A stretch of DNA of 64,000 bases from Vreelandella hamiltonii (lineage in GTDB: Bacteria > Pseudomonadota > Gammaproteobacteria > Pseudomonadales > Halomonadaceae), in NCBI RefSeq assembly GCF_014651775.1, contig NZ_BMXN01000007.1:90382-154381 (forward strand), read 5' to 3'. The position numbers were made by a program, and so were the translations under genes. Of this stretch, positions 9,880 to 19,649 are shown piece after piece. Each line of letters opens with the position of its first letter. Within the stretch, counting starts at the first letter, position 1. The notes beneath the pieces are model-generated. The model ran no database searches, was not told the origin of the DNA, and saw nothing but the letters and a program-made list of their open reading frames with translations.

Positions 9880-9920
9880 GTAAAAAATAAAATCCCGGCG
9901 CAGATTTCTCAGACGCCGGG
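9880..9920 (-). terminator. Rho-independent terminator after malG
   Basis: Read on the minus strand, CCCGGCG (9920-9914) pairs with CGCCGGG (9900-9894) across a 13-base loop and is followed by a T-rich run (ATTTTATTTTTTA). It lies 46 bases after the malG stop and would end the malEFG transcript. Confidence 0.8.
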
Positions 9921-9965
9921 GATGAGCAAGCCGCTCAAGCGAGGAAACAGCGCGTCAAGTACGCA

Positions 9966-10856
9966 TCAACCTTTCACACCCCCAGCGGTCAGGCCGCCGA
10001 TGATCCAGCGCTGGCAGATCAGGAAGGCCACGGTAATCGGCAGGCCAGATAGCACCGCCGCGGCGGCAAAGTTACCCCAGCGCTGGTTGTGGTCGGCCAG
10101 GTACTGCTGGGCGCCCACGGCCAGGGTCAGCTTGTGCTCGTCCACCAGCAGTACCGACGCCATGGGGTACTCCATGATGCTCATCACGAACGCCAGAATG
10201 AACACCACCATCAGGATCGGCAGCGAGAGCGGCAGCAGGATGTAGCGAAACGCCTGCCAGGTGCTGGCGCCATCCACCATGGCGGCCTCTTCCAGCGAGC
10301 CGTCGATGGATTCGAAGTAGCCCTTGATCGTCCAGATATGCAGCGCCACCGCTCCAAGCGACGCCACGATCAGTGCGCCGTGGGTGTTGATGCCCAGCCA
10401 GCCCACGAACTGCCCCAGCCGGTCGAACAGCGCATACAGCGCCACCAGCGAGAGCACCGCCGGGAACATCTGAAAAATCAGCATGCCTTTGAGCAGCGGC
10501 TCCTTGCCCTTGAAGCGCATGCGCGCAAAGGCGTAGGCGCTGGTGGTAGCCAGCATCAGGATCAGCACCGACGACACCACCGCCACCTTGATGGAGTTCC
10601 ACAGCCACAGCAGTACCGGGAAGGGCGGCTGCACGACGGTGCCATCGGCGCGCTCCCAAGTGATACCCAGCGCCAGTGACCAGTGCTCCAACGAGACGTT
10701 GTCGGGGATCAGGCTGCCGCTGGCAAAGTTGCCCTCTCGAAACGAGATCGAGATCACCAGTAGCAGCGGAAACACGATCAGCGAGACGAAACAGATCAGT
10801 GCCAGATGTGCTCCCAGGCGGCGTACGCCCACGGAGCGTGGTTGAACCATTGCCAT
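9966..10856 (-). CDS. malG: Maltose-type ABC transporter permease MalG
   Basis: A 296-residue inner-membrane permease, the same length as E. coli MalG. It has six predicted helices and the EAA loop ([17 protein letters not shown], near residue 195) that docks onto the ATPase. The C-terminus is hydrophilic and ends [10 protein letters not shown], as in MalG. It would pass maltose, maltodextrin or other alpha-glucosides into the cell with MalF. Ten bases separate it from malF upstream. No ATPase gene (malK) is in the window, so the partner ATPase must be encoded elsewhere. Confidence 0.93.
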   Translation of the reverse strand: MAMVQPRSVGVRRLGAHLALICFVSLIVFPLLLVISISFREGNFASGSLIPDNVSLEHWSLALGITWERADGTVVQPPFPVLLWLWNSIKVAVVSSVLILMLATTSAYAFARMRFKGKEPLLKGMLIFQMFPAVLSLVALYALFDRLGQFVGWLGINTHGALIVASLGAVALHIWTIKGYFESIDGSLEEAAMVDGASTWQAFRYILLPLSLPILMVVFILAFVMSIMEYPMASVLLVDEHKLTLAVGAQQYLADHNQRWGNFAAAAVLSGLPITVAFLICQRWIIGGLTAGGVKG

Positions 10857-10866
10857 CAGTAACCTC

Positions 10867-12423
10867 CTAGACCTTCACTTTGGAAAGGCGCAAATTGAGC
10901 AACGACATACCGGCCACCAGCAGGAAAATCAGCGTGGCAATGGCGGCCGCCAGGCCGAAGTTCTGTCCGGCATCTTGGAAGGCAATGCGGTAGGTGTAGC
11001 TCACCAGCAGGTCCGTGGTGCCCGCCGGGGTACTGGCCCCCAGAATGTCCGGATTGCCACCCGTGAGCAGCGCAATCAGCACGAAATTGTTGAAGTTGAA
11101 CGCAAAGGCAGCAATCAACAGCGGCGTCAGGGGCTTGATGATCAGCGGCAGGGTGATGTGGAACAGGTTGCTGATCGGGCCGCCGCCATCCACCGCCGAG
11201 GCTTCGTACAAATCCCGAGGGATCGCCTGAATCAGCCCCATGCAGAGCAGCAGCATGTAGGGGTAGCCTAGCCACGTATTGACGATGAGCAGCATGCTGC
11301 GGGCCAGCCACGGGTCGGTGAACCACTCGGGCCGCACGCCGAACAGGGCATCCAGAATCATGTTCACTTCACCGAAGTGCTGGTTGAACATGCCTTTGAA
11401 AATCAGAATCGAAATGAACGCCGGGACGGCGTAGGGCAGAATCAGCAGCGTGCGGTATATCGCTTTGCCGCGCAGCTGATCCCACTGCAGCAGGGAGGCC
11501 AGCACGAAGCCTACGGCCAGGGTGAACACCACGGTGAGGCTGGCAAACACGAAGGTCCATACGAAAATTTGCATGAACGGGCCGCGAATGTCCGGATCGG
11601 TGAAGATTTGCGTGTAGTTCGAGAAGCCCACGTTGACCGGCCAGCCCGGAGTGATGCGCTGGCCATCGTCGGCGACGAAAAAGCCGAGGGTGTGATCCGG
11701 TGTCAGCACGCGATCGTCTCGGCGGTCGTATAGCGTGCCATCCTCCCGGGCCTCGTAGCGGTCGAGCATGGGCGCAAACTGGCGAATACCGGCCATGCGC
11801 AGCTCGGTGCCTTCGGGAGTGATCAGGCGTAGCCCCTGCAGGGCACCGCGCGCTTGAATGATGTCGCGCATGGGCAGCGGGTCTGCGGTGGGGGCGTCAC
11901 TGGCCGCCTGCAGGCCTAGCTGGCGAGACTCCACATTGGTCAGATTCAGCGGTGTCGACATCCAGCGCTGGCGCTCGTTTTCCAGCCGCAAACGCACCAG
12001 GTCGCCTTCGGCATAAAGCGTAAGATCGAAAGCGTCATCGTCCTCCTGATAGGTCTGGCTCATCAACTGGCTGCGCACCCGCTCTTCCGAGAGCAGATTG
12101 GTGGAGCTGTAGTTGCTGAAGCTGATCCCGAAGGTGTAGATCAGTGGAAAAATGACGAACACCCCCAGCCCTGCCACGGCTGGGAAAATATAGCGGTGGC
12201 TCATCAGCGAACGCTTGGTGAAGACCACGCCCAGCGAGCCGCCGAGAAGCAGAAACAGCAGTGCGAACATCCACTGCCCGTTCAAATGAAAGGCCAGTAC
12301 CAGCCAGAGCAGAGCGATGACCAGGGCCGCTATCACGCCGCGCAGGGCCCAGCGGGTGTAGCGTTCGGCAAGATGACGAGGGCGGTGGCGGGGCAGGCCA
12401 CGAGACGCATTGGTGATATACAT
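10867..12423 (-). CDS. malF: Maltose-type ABC transporter permease MalF
   Basis: A 518-residue permease, close to E. coli MalF (514). N-terminal helices are followed by a large periplasmic P2-like loop (about residues 110-270) and then the transport domain with the EAA loop ([17 protein letters not shown], near residue 430). The long P2 loop is a hallmark of true MalF proteins and contacts MalE. It lies between malE and malG in the order malE-malF-malG, all on the minus strand. Substrate is inferred from the family and could be trehalose, sucrose or maltose. Confidence 0.93.
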   Translation of the reverse strand: MYITNASRGLPRHRPRHLAERYTRWALRGVIAALVIALLWLVLAFHLNGQWMFALLFLLLGGSLGVVFTKRSLMSHRYIFPAVAGLGVFVIFPLIYTFGISFSNYSSTNLLSEERVRSQLMSQTYQEDDDAFDLTLYAEGDLVRLRLENERQRWMSTPLNLTNVESRQLGLQAASDAPTADPLPMRDIIQARGALQGLRLITPEGTELRMAGIRQFAPMLDRYEAREDGTLYDRRDDRVLTPDHTLGFFVADDGQRITPGWPVNVGFSNYTQIFTDPDIRGPFMQIFVWTFVFASLTVVFTLAVGFVLASLLQWDQLRGKAIYRTLLILPYAVPAFISILIFKGMFNQHFGEVNMILDALFGVRPEWFTDPWLARSMLLIVNTWLGYPYMLLLCMGLIQAIPRDLYEASAVDGGGPISNLFHITLPLIIKPLTPLLIAAFAFNFNNFVLIALLTGGNPDILGASTPAGTTDLLVSYTYRIAFQDAGQNFGLAAAIATLIFLLVAGMSLLNLRLSKVKV

Positions 12424-12438
12424 GATGGCTTCCTGAAG

Positions 12439-12467
12439 GCTGCCCGGCGCTTACACCGCCGGGCAGC
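12439..12467 (-). other. Intercistronic hairpin between malE and malF
   Basis: GCTGCCCGGC (12439-12448) and GCCGGGCAGC (12458-12467) form a perfect 10-bp stem with a 9-base loop in the 60-base malE-malF gap. No T-run follows in either direction, so it is more likely an mRNA-stabilising or attenuating hairpin than a full terminator. E. coli has a REP-type hairpin at the same position that keeps malE mRNA abundant. Confidence 0.7.
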
Positions 12468-12483
12468 AAGGGCAAAAGAGTGG

Positions 12484-13671
12484 CTACTGGCGCATCCGGC
12501 GAGCAGCGGCATCCAGCGCTTCCTGGGGCGATTGGCGCCCGCTGCCGATGTTCTGCAGCGCGGGCTCCATGGCCGCCCAGAAGGCTCCCATTTCAGGAAT
12601 GTTGGGCATCGGCATGCCCACTTCGGCGTTGTCGAGCGTGGCGGCAATGTTGGGGTTGTCCGCCAGCGCTGCCTGGTAATCGATATGCGCCACTGCGCCC
12701 AGCGAACCGTCGCTGTTGAAGGTGCGCATGCCCGCTTCGCTCAGCAGGTAGTTCTCCAAAAACTCCACCGCCAGAAAGTCGTTGGGCGTGGCGGAGTTGA
12801 TCATCGCGGTCATCACGCCAAACATTGGTCGGGCGCGCTCGTCGCCTACCCGGGGCAGCAGCGCCACGCCATAATCGATGCCGCTGCGCTCCAGGTTGGG
12901 CCATGCCCAGGGGCCACTGATCATGGTGGCGACTTCGCCCCGGTTGAAGCGAGTATCCATCAGGTTGTAGTCGGTGCCCCGGGGCACTACGCCGCTATCG
13001 ATCAGCTCCACCAGCAGCTCGGCCCCCTGCAAGGCACCGGCATTGTTGACCCCAATGTCGCTGACATCATAGCCGCTATCGGTTTGCTTGAACGGGTAAC
13101 CGCCGTTGGCGGCCAGCAGGGTCCAGCCATAATAGGGCTCGCTGTAGTCGAACAGGATGGCCTTTTTACCCTCGGGGGCCAGGGTGGCGTCCAGTTCGAT
13201 CAGTTCCGCGAAGCTGTCGGGTGGGGTATCCACTAACGCCTTGTTATAAATCAGGCCAAGGGACTCCACGGAAATCGGGTAGCCATAGGTATCGCCGTTC
13301 CACAGCGCGGCTTCCCAGGTGAAATCGAAAAACCCTTCACGGAACGCGCTGCTGGGGGATACCTGCCGGAGCAGGCCGCTTTGCGCCCATTCCCCCATGC
13401 GGTCGTGGGCCCAGATGACGATGTCCGGCCCCTGGCCGCTCCCCGCCGCCTGCTGAAAGCGGTCGGTGAGGTTGTCCGGAAACACCACCTCTACCCGGAT
13501 GCCGGTCTCTTCCAGAAACTGCGCGGCCACCGCGCGAATGCCTTCCTGCCCCTTGTTGTCGCCCATCCAGATCGTCAGGCGGTCCTCCTCGAAGGCCAAG
13601 GCGGGGGTAGCGATGCCGGTGACCAATGCCGTGGCGAATAGCGGCGTGAAAAAGCTGCGTTTCATTGTCAT
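12484..13671 (-). CDS. malE: Periplasmic maltose/alpha-glucoside-binding protein MalE
   Basis: A roughly 395-residue solute-binding protein with a Sec signal peptide (KRSFFTPLFATALVTG... cut near TPALA-FEEDRL). The mature start (LTIWMGDNKGQEGIRAVA) matches MalE-type extracellular sugar-binding proteins. The start is chosen at 13671 because GAGG (13685-13682) lies 10 bases upstream. In-frame ATGs at 13713, 13680 and 13665 are alternatives, and 13665 gives the shortest signal peptide. It delivers sugar to MalFG. First gene of the operon, divergent from zwf. Confidence 0.92.
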   Translation of the reverse strand: MTMKRSFFTPLFATALVTGIATPALAFEEDRLTIWMGDNKGQEGIRAVAAQFLEETGIRVEVVFPDNLTDRFQQAAGSGQGPDIVIWAHDRMGEWAQSGLLRQVSPSSAFREGFFDFTWEAALWNGDTYGYPISVESLGLIYNKALVDTPPDSFAELIELDATLAPEGKKAILFDYSEPYYGWTLLAANGGYPFKQTDSGYDVSDIGVNNAGALQGAELLVELIDSGVVPRGTDYNLMDTRFNRGEVATMISGPWAWPNLERSGIDYGVALLPRVGDERARPMFGVMTAMINSATPNDFLAVEFLENYLLSEAGMRTFNSDGSLGAVAHIDYQAALADNPNIAATLDNAEVGMPMPNIPEMGAFWAAMEPALQNIGSGRQSPQEALDAAARRMRQ

Positions 13672-13866
13672 GATGTGCATACCTCGTGTAAGGCCATTGT
13701 TATTGTCGTGCACGATGCCGTCAGCGCGTGCCTTGTCGTGCCAGCCTCGCCAATCTGGTGTTGTGCCGCCTCCTCCCTGCGGGGGAGTAGGATGGCGTAT
13801 GTCGGGGGCGTAGGGCCGAGCGCTGCAGGCACCGCCTGACAGGAAAAGCAGCCATGGTGATTTTTT

Positions 13867-13881
13867 TGTAGTAAAATTACA
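13867..13881. promoter_or_regulatory. HexR-like operator in the malE-zwf gap
   Basis: TGTAGTAAAATTACA is a TGTA-N7-TACA palindrome matching the HexR box of gammaproteobacteria (TGTAATNNNATTACA-like). It lies 105 bases upstream of zwf and just upstream of a TATAAT (13894-13899). HexR controls zwf, edd, eda and related genes in response to 2-keto-3-deoxy-6-phosphogluconate. Two similar boxes precede edd at 29761 and 29835. No hexR gene is in the window. Confidence 0.7.
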
Positions 13882-13893
13882 CGAAATATTGCG

Positions 13894-13899
13894 TATAAT
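13894..13899 (+). promoter_or_regulatory. Probable -10 element for zwf
   Basis: A consensus TATAAT, preceded by GCG, 72 bases before the zwf start and 12 bases after the HexR-like box. No good -35 was found at 16-18 bases. The overlap with the HexR box suggests that this promoter is the controlled one. Confidence 0.5.
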
Positions 13900-13918
13900 G
13901 CCCGTTATCAGATAGATT

Positions 13919-13953
13919 TTAGGTAATCTAACTACATAAGTTGGATCACCTAA
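13919..13953. promoter_or_regulatory. Inverted repeat in the zwf leader
   Basis: TTAGGT (13919-13924) and ACCTAA (13948-13953) are inverted around 23 bases that contain AACTACATAAGTTGGATC. It lies between the -10 element and the zwf ribosome site (CAGGAG). It could be an operator or an RNA stem, and I do not recognise it. Confidence 0.3.
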
Positions 13954-13971
13954 TTATAAACAGGAGCTGAG

Positions 13972-15465
13972 ATGAGCCAGTCACATGCACCGCTAGGCGA
14001 CCCCAATCATGCGATTGATCTCGCGCTGTTCGGGGCGCTTGGTGATCTTGCCATGCGCAAGCTGTTCCCTGCGCTGTATCATCTTGACCGCGAAGGGCTG
14101 ATGCCTGAAAGCACGCGGATCATGGGGCTGGCGCGTCAGGAGCATGACACGGCCGAGTTTCGTCAGCTGGTCAGCGCCGCGTTGCAGAAGCGCCTGAAAA
14201 AGGACGAGCAGGACAAGGCCAGCATGGAGCGCTTCCTGCAACGGCTGGAGTACCTGAAGCTCGACTTCACCACGGTGGACGGCTACGACGCGCTTCGCCA
14301 ATGGCGTGAAGGCGCACGGCGCCCCATGGTGGTCTACCTTTCCGTGGCGGCGCGGATCTATGGCGATATCTGCCACAACCTCCAGGCCAGCAATAGCCTG
14401 GATGACGACACCCGAGTGATCGTCGAGAAGCCGATTGGCTATGACCTGGCGTCGTCGGAAGAGATCAACGACGCCATTGGTGCCGTGTTCCCCGAGTCCC
14501 GCATCTATCGTATCGACCACTATCTAGGTAAAGAGACGGTTCAGAACCTGATTGCCCTGCGCTTTGCCAACCCGCTCTTCGGCACCCAGTGGAACCAGAA
14601 CCACATCTCTCACGTCGAGATCACCGTGGCTGAAAAGGTCGGCATCGAAGGGCGCTGGGGCTACTTCGACGACGCGGGCCAGCTGCGCGATATGGTGCAG
14701 AATCACCTGCTGCAACTGCTCTGCCTGATTGCCATGGACCCGCCTTCCAATCTGGATGCCGATGCCATCCGTGATGAGAAGGTAAAAGTGCTCAAGGCGC
14801 TGAAGCCGTTTACCGGCGAAGCGCTGGGCCGCGACGTGGTGCGTGGCCAGTACATTGCCGGTACCAGCGATGGCCAGGCCGTGCCGGGCTACCTGGAAGA
14901 AGAGGGCGCCAACACCCAGAGCCAGACCGAAACCTTCGTGGCCATGAAGACCGAAGTGTCCAACTGGCGCTGGGCAGGCGTGCCGTTCTATCTGCGTACC
15001 GGCAAGCGTATGCCGGAAAAGCTGTCGCAAATCGTCATTCACTTCCGTCAGCAGCCGCACTACATCTTCGACCCGGACCAGCGTGGCATCGCTTCCAACA
15101 AGCTGATCATTCGCCTGCAGCCGGAAGAGGGCATCGCCCTTCAGGTGCTCACCAAGGATAGCGGCCTGGACAAGGGCATGCGCCTGCGCCCCGGCCCGCT
15201 GCACCTGGATTTCAACAGCGCCTTCCCGAAATCGCGTATTCCGGATGCCTACGAGCGTCTGCTGCTGGAAGTCATGAAAGGCCAGCAGTACCTGTTCGTG
15301 CGGCGTGACGAAGTGGAGCACGCCTGGCGCTGGTGCGACCAGCTGATCAATGGCTGGAAATCACGCGAAACTCCGCCGCGCCGCTACCCCGCAGGCTCCT
15401 GGGGGCCGGTGGCCTCGATTGCCATGATCACCCAGGATGGCCGCAGCTGGTACGAGGATTATTGA
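13972..15465 (+). CDS. zwf: Glucose-6-phosphate 1-dehydrogenase
   Basis: A 497-residue cytoplasmic enzyme oxidising glucose-6-phosphate to 6-phosphogluconolactone with NADP+ or NAD+. It has an N-terminal dinucleotide fold ([11 protein letters not shown], near residue 18) and the catalytic signature RIDHYLGKE starting near residue 180. Family length is about 490. The ATG follows CAGGAG. The first gene of zwf-pgl-eda, it stops one base before the pgl start. It commits sugar to the Entner-Doudoroff route completed by edd (27822-29723) and eda. Confidence 0.97.
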   Translation: MSQSHAPLGDPNHAIDLALFGALGDLAMRKLFPALYHLDREGLMPESTRIMGLARQEHDTAEFRQLVSAALQKRLKKDEQDKASMERFLQRLEYLKLDFTTVDGYDALRQWREGARRPMVVYLSVAARIYGDICHNLQASNSLDDDTRVIVEKPIGYDLASSEEINDAIGAVFPESRIYRIDHYLGKETVQNLIALRFANPLFGTQWNQNHISHVEITVAEKVGIEGRWGYFDDAGQLRDMVQNHLLQLLCLIAMDPPSNLDADAIRDEKVKVLKALKPFTGEALGRDVVRGQYIAGTSDGQAVPGYLEEEGANTQSQTETFVAMKTEVSNWRWAGVPFYLRTGKRMPEKLSQIVIHFRQQPHYIFDPDQRGIASNKLIIRLQPEEGIALQVLTKDSGLDKGMRLRPGPLHLDFNSAFPKSRIPDAYERLLLEVMKGQQYLFVRRDEVEHAWRWCDQLINGWKSRETPPRRYPAGSWGPVASIAMITQDGRSWYEDY

Positions 15466-15466
15466 A

Positions 15467-16132
15467 ATGAGCACTACACGACAAGCGCTGGCCGAGCAGC
15501 TGGCCGAAGCCGTTTATCAAGCCCTGGCGGCAGACCTTGCGCACCAGGAGCGTGCCCTGCTGGTGGTATCGGGCGGTTCGACGCCGGTGCCGTTTTTCAA
15601 AGCGCTGGCGCAAAAGCCGCTGGCCTGGGCGCGGGTGGACATCACCCTGGCCGATGAACGCTGGGTGGATGAGCAGAGCAGCGACAGCAATGCCAAACTG
15701 GTGCGCGACAACCTGCTGCAAGGCCCGGCAGCAGCGGCTACGTTCGTACCGTTGACCTCGGCACACGGCACGCCGGAAGAGGGCGTGGCTGCCGTGGCCG
15801 AGGCCACGGCAGGCCTTGCCTGGCCCGCCAGCGTGGTGATTCTGGGCATGGGCGGAGACGGCCACACGGCCTCACTGTTCCCGGATAGCCAGGAGCTGGG
15901 GCTGGCGCTCTCCACCGACGAGCCGCTGGTTGCCGTGCGCACCCCCAGCCAGCCGCAGCCGCGTATTACTTTCTCGGCGGACCGCCTGCATCAGGCAAAA
16001 CGCCACATTCTGCACATTACCGGCGATGACAAACGTGCCGTATTGGCCAACGCCATGAGTGGTGACGACGTTCGGACACTGCCGATTCGCGCCTTTTTAT
16101 CTTGCCCGCTGGCGATCTACTGGGCGCCCTGA
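15467..16132 (+). CDS. pgl: 6-phosphogluconolactonase
   Basis: A 221-residue DevB/SOL-type 6-phosphogluconolactonase hydrolysing the Zwf product to 6-phosphogluconate. Family motifs are visible: LLVVSGGSTPVPFFKAL near residue 30, ITLADERWV near residue 62, and VILGMGGDGHTASLFP near residue 125. The start ATG at 15467 lies one base after the zwf stop, which implies coupling. The length is typical (220-240). Confidence 0.95.
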   Translation: MSTTRQALAEQLAEAVYQALAADLAHQERALLVVSGGSTPVPFFKALAQKPLAWARVDITLADERWVDEQSSDSNAKLVRDNLLQGPAAAATFVPLTSAHGTPEEGVAAVAEATAGLAWPASVVILGMGGDGHTASLFPDSQELGLALSTDEPLVAVRTPSQPQPRITFSADRLHQAKRHILHITGDDKRAVLANAMSGDDVRTLPIRAFLSCPLAIYWAP

Positions 16133-16174
16133 CGGCAGGCCTTCGCCAATAACAATTTGCTTGGAGATTCACTG

Positions 16175-16837
16175 ATGACCATCGATAAACAGTTACCCTC
16201 AACGCGCACCGCCGAGCTGGACAGTATTTGCCTGAAGGCCGAAGTCATTCCGGTCATTACCATCGAACGCATCGAGGATGCCGTGCCGCTGGGCCGTGCG
16301 CTGGTAGAGGGCGGCCTGAGCGTTCTGGAAGTGACGCTGCGCACCGACTGCGCGCTGGAAGCCATCAAGCGCATGAAAGAAGCCCTGCCGGGGGCCAGCA
16401 TTGGTGTCGGCACGGTGCTCACGCCTGCCCAGTACCGCCAGGCCGAACAGGTCGGCGCCGATTTCGTGGTGACGCCGGGGGCCACCGAGGCGCTGTACCG
16501 CTACGGCGTCGAGAGCCCGGTACCCATGCTGCCGGGCGTTTCTACCATTTCCGAGCTGATGACCGGCTGGCAGTACGGCTACCGCCGCTTCAAATTCTTC
16601 CCCGCGGAGTCCAGCGGCGGTGCCAAGGCAATCAAGGCGTTCGGCGCGCCGATCCCGGAAGCGCGTTTCTGCCCCACGGGCGGCATCACCGTGGACAATG
16701 CCGAATCCTACCTCTCGCTGCCCAACGTGATGTGCGTCGGCGGCTCCTGGCTGACCCCGAAAGCCATGGTCGACGCCGAAGATTGGGACGGCATCCGCGA
16801 ACTGGCCCGTCAGGCCGCCGAGCGCTTCCATCACTGA
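16175..16837 (+). CDS. eda: KDPG aldolase (2-keto-3-deoxy-6-phosphogluconate aldolase)
   Basis: A 220-residue class I aldolase splitting KDPG into pyruvate and glyceraldehyde-3-phosphate. It has the family motifs PVITIERIEDAVPL near residue 25, GTVLTPAQYRQA near residue 80, and RRFKFFPAE containing the Schiff-base lysine (FKFFP). It ends the operon before a strong terminator. The ATG at 16175 follows TTGGAGA and is preferred over an upstream in-frame ATG at 16157, which lacks a ribosome site. A second KDPG-aldolase-like enzyme (dgoA, 19646-20251) serves the galactonate pathway. Confidence 0.95.
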   Translation: MTIDKQLPSTRTAELDSICLKAEVIPVITIERIEDAVPLGRALVEGGLSVLEVTLRTDCALEAIKRMKEALPGASIGVGTVLTPAQYRQAEQVGADFVVTPGATEALYRYGVESPVPMLPGVSTISELMTGWQYGYRRFKFFPAESSGGAKAIKAFGAPIPEARFCPTGGITVDNAESYLSLPNVMCVGGSWLTPKAMVDAEDWDGIRELARQAAERFHH

Positions 16838-16913
16838 TGTAACACCGTAATACCGTACCGAGCACTCTCGTCACTTGCTTCACTGATGTCGGGTCATGTG
16901 AGCAGGACGCTTG

Positions 16914-16944
16914 CCCGAGCATGTTGCCATGCTCGGGCTTTTTT
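16914..16944 (+). terminator. Rho-independent terminator after eda
   Basis: CCCGAGCATG (16914-16923) and CATGCTCGGG (16928-16937) form a perfect 10-bp stem with a 4-base loop, followed by CTTTTTTG. It ends the zwf-pgl-eda transcript. Confidence 0.93.
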
Positions 16945-17013
16945 GTTGGACTTGACTAGGACTAAAGACGGATAACGTCGATATATTCGCGTCAACTAAG
17001 ATGAGGCTTCGAT

Positions 17014-17024
17014 ATGTCAGACAT
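17014..17024. promoter_or_regulatory. GntR/FadR-type operator before the symporter gene
   Basis: ATGTCAGACAT is an 11-base palindrome of the GntR-type form (TGTC-W-GACA), 53 bases upstream of the symporter start. The same palindrome (ATGTCTGACAT, its reverse complement) lies at 23330-23340 in front of the GntR-family regulator of the galactonate operon. The match extends to 13 bases when the strands are aligned (ATGTCAGACATTT). This puts the symporter and the dgo genes under one regulator by inference. Confidence 0.7.
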
Positions 17025-17077
17025 TTGGCGCGCGTCTCGATGTATGGCGCGTTCTTTATATAAAGAGGAAAGCGAGC

Positions 17078-18673
17078 ATGCATATGTTGACCCTGGCGTC
17101 GTTCCTGTTTTTCACAGGGCTTGTCGCCTTCATTACGTGGCGCATCACTCGGCGCGACGATCACTCCAGCACTAGCGGCTATTTTCTAGCAGGGCGCACG
17201 CTTACCTTTCCGCTAATCGCAGGCTCGCTGTTAATGACCAACCTCTCTACGGAGCAGATGGTAGGCCTCAACGGTGCGGCGTTTGCTGATGGGTTAAGCG
17301 TCATGGCTTGGGAAGTTGTGGCAGTGATTGCTCTGGTCGCTCTGGCGTTATTTTTCCTTCCGCGCTTTCTGAAAAGTGGTATTGCCACGCTGCCTCAACT
17401 ACTCGAAATTCGTTTCGATAAAACAACGCAGCTGATCACCAACGTCATTTTTCTTATTGCCTACGCGGTCATTCTGCTGCCGATCATTCTCTACTCGGGC
17501 GCCATTGGTTTGCAGGGAATGCTCGATCTTCAAGGGCTGACGGGCATTGAGTCGACCAATACGCTGCTTTGGCTGACGGTATGGATCGTTGGCATCATTG
17601 GGGCCATCTATGCCCTGTTTGGCGGGCTGCGCACGGTTGCTGTATCCGATACGCTGAATGGCGTCGGGCTTTTGATTGGCGGTTTCGTCATCGTCTATTT
17701 CGGCCTGCAGGCGGTCAGTGACGGCAGCGGCGTGATGGAAGGTTGGAATATTCTCAAAGAGAGCGATCCGGATAAGCTGAATTCGATTGGTGGCCCTGAA
17801 CAGCAGGTGCCGTTCTTCACCCTGTTTACCGGCGTCTTCCTGATTAATCTCTTCTATTGGAGCACCAACCAGCAGATCATCCAGCGCACTTTTGCCGCGA
17901 AGAACCTGGCCGAAGGGCAGAAGGGCGTACTGCTGACCGGTCTCTTCAAACTTCTGGGGCCTCTGTATCTGGTGCTGCCGGGTATCATCGCTTATCACTT
18001 GTATGCCGATCAGGGCGTACGTGCCGACGAAGCTTATGGCCATCTGGTATTTAACGTGCTGCCCCCTTACCTCACCGGTTTCTTTGCCGCCGTGATGGTC
18101 GGGGCCATTCTGTCGTCGTTCAACTCTGCGCTGAACAGCACCACGACGATTTTCAGCATGGGTATTTATAAGGGTGTGCTGAATAAAGACGCGACCGAAG
18201 CGCAGGTGGTGAAGTCCGGCAAGGTGTTTGGTTGGATCATGGCTGTGACCACCATGATCATCGCGCCGCTGTTGGCGGGCCAGGAGAGCCTGTTCGGCTA
18301 TTTACAGAAGATGAACGCGATCTACTTCATCCCCATTCTGGCGGTCGTGCTGGTGGGATTGCTGACCAAGCGAGTACCGCCGATGGCCGCCAAGGTGGCG
18401 CTGATCGGTGGCTGTTTGCTGATTGCCGCAGGCTACTTCGTTCCGCCGTTCACGCTATTGCCGCAGGTGATGCACGAGTTCCACTTTGTCGCGCTGGTGT
18501 TCGTGCTGCTGGTGGCGGTGATGCTGGTGATTGGTAAAATGCGTCCCCGCGAGACCGACTGGGTTCAAGAGCACAGCGGTGATGTGGATTTGACGCCTTG
18601 GAAAGGCGCTGTGCCTGCCGGAATCGTATTGGTGGTGCTGGTCATCGTGATGTACATCAGCTTTGCGGCTTAA
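17078..18673 (+). CDS. Sodium:solute symporter (SSS family), probably for a sugar or sugar acid
   Basis: A 531-residue inner-membrane protein with about 14 hydrophobic segments. It begins with a short periplasmic-type N-terminus and the family stretches [10 protein letters not shown] (near residue 32) and [11 protein letters not shown], typical of SglT/YidK-like SSS proteins. Other conserved regions are [17 protein letters not shown] near residue 180 and [17 protein letters not shown] near residue 345. The start at 17078 has AGAGGAA 7 bases upstream. It shares an operator with the galactonate cluster, so galactose, galactonate or its lactone is the likely cargo, but substrate cannot be read from sequence. 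Confidence 0.88.
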   Translation: MHMLTLASFLFFTGLVAFITWRITRRDDHSSTSGYFLAGRTLTFPLIAGSLLMTNLSTEQMVGLNGAAFADGLSVMAWEVVAVIALVALALFFLPRFLKSGIATLPQLLEIRFDKTTQLITNVIFLIAYAVILLPIILYSGAIGLQGMLDLQGLTGIESTNTLLWLTVWIVGIIGAIYALFGGLRTVAVSDTLNGVGLLIGGFVIVYFGLQAVSDGSGVMEGWNILKESDPDKLNSIGGPEQQVPFFTLFTGVFLINLFYWSTNQQIIQRTFAAKNLAEGQKGVLLTGLFKLLGPLYLVLPGIIAYHLYADQGVRADEAYGHLVFNVLPPYLTGFFAAVMVGAILSSFNSALNSTTTIFSMGIYKGVLNKDATEAQVVKSGKVFGWIMAVTTMIIAPLLAGQESLFGYLQKMNAIYFIPILAVVLVGLLTKRVPPMAAKVALIGGCLLIAAGYFVPPFTLLPQVMHEFHFVALVFVLLVAVMLVIGKMRPRETDWVQEHSGDVDLTPWKGAVPAGIVLVVLVIVMYISFAA

Positions 18674-18697
18674 GGCCTGGCATTCATAACGCAGTGA

Positions 18698-18729
18698 ACA
18701 AGGCCCCGCTATGGTTATCGAGGCCTTGT
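18698..18729. terminator. Probable bidirectional hairpin between convergent genes
   Basis: ACAAGGCC (18698-18705) pairs with GGCCTTGT (18722-18729) in the 76-base gap between the symporter and the convergent lactonase gene. The T-tract is weak (GCTTTAAGG), so termination is likely but not certain. Confidence 0.5.
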
Positions 18730-18749
18730 GCTTTAAGGCTATTGGCTGG

Positions 18750-19649
18750 TCAGGTCAGTCGCAGAGGTAATTCTGCTAGGCCTGCAATACCGGTTTCTAC
18801 CACGTAAAGCGAGCCTGCGGTCGGCTCCTGAGCTAACTGCTCAGCGCTAAATCCTTCTTGTGCTGTGGTGATATAGAGCTTCGTAAGGCCGGGGCCAGCA
18901 AATGCTGGGCAAGAAGGTTGGCTCACTGGTAACTCAACGCGACCAATAATGTCGCCATCAGGGTTTAAGCGCACGACCTGTCCTGCCCCCCACAGGGCTA
19001 GCCATAGGCAGCCTTCGCTATCGACGACTGCGCCATCGGGATTGCCAGCGGTAGAGGAGAAGTCTGCCCAAGGCTCTGGGTTGCCCTGGGGCCAGCCTTC
19101 CCTGTCTAGCGTCCAGCGCATCACGACGCTTGTGGCCGTATCGGTAAACCAAGCCAAGTGGCCGTCTGCCGAGAAACAGAGGGCATTGGGAATGGTTAGC
19201 CCGGTGCGTAAGCGTGTGAGTTCGCCTCGATGCAAGCGATACAGTGCTCCGGCCCCCGGTTCGGCAGCCTTACCCATACTGGAAAGCCACAGACTGCCGT
19301 GGCGGTCCACGCGGGCGTCATTGCTGCGAGTAAGCGGGTTATCGGTTTCAAAACTTCCCCATCGCTTGACGGTTCTAACGTGCGGGTCGAAGAGGCTCAA
19401 GCGGTCTTCACCCACCAGCAGCAGGCCGCCGGTGTCGAGCGGAGTAGCCAACGAGATTTTGTGATCGAGCGCATATTGACCGCTATTCTGGCTGGCAGGG
19501 GCTAGCCAGTGCAGCCGCTGCTCAAGAATGTCGCACCAATAGAGCCGCTCGTTCGCTGCGTCCCACTGTGGGCCTTCTCCTAGCGTGCAACGGCAATCAA
19601 GGGCCAATTCCGCTTGCCAGGTTGAGGTATGCTCGTTTGGACTCATCAT
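18750..19649 (-). CDS. SMP-30/gluconolactonase-family sugar lactonase
   Basis: A 299-residue six-bladed beta-propeller of the SMP-30/regucalcin/gluconolactonase family. The family signature CTLGEGPQWD (near residue 22, with a metal-binding Glu) is intact, as are NDARVDRHGSLWLSSMG (metal-binding Asn), IPNALCFSADG and GNPDGAVVDSEGCLWLALWG. It probably opens galactono-1,4-lactone to galactonate, given its place after dgoA. Arabinono- or gluconolactone are alternatives. Its first codons overlap the dgoA stop. It is the last gene of the dgo operon. Confidence 0.88.
   Translation of the reverse strand: MMSPNEHTSTWQAELALDCRCTLGEGPQWDAANERLYWCDILEQRLHWLAPASQNSGQYALDHKISLATPLDTGGLLLVGEDRLSLFDPHVRTVKRWGSFETDNPLTRSNDARVDRHGSLWLSSMGKAAEPGAGALYRLHRGELTRLRTGLTIPNALCFSADGHLAWFTDTATSVVMRWTLDREGWPQGNPEPWADFSSTAGNPDGAVVDSEGCLWLALWGAGQVVRLNPDGDIIGRVELPVSQPSCPAFAGPGLTKLYITTAQEGFSAEQLAQEPTAGSLYVVETGIAGLAELPLRLT

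Noticed and set aside
13782-13791. GGGGAGTAGG, similar to a MalT box
   Set aside because: One mismatch to the consensus, a single copy with poor spacing, and no malT gene in view; it could equally be part of a GC-rich hairpin.
16952-16987. TTGACT and TATATT as a promoter for the symporter
   Set aside because: The spacing is 24 bases, too long for a sigma-70 promoter.
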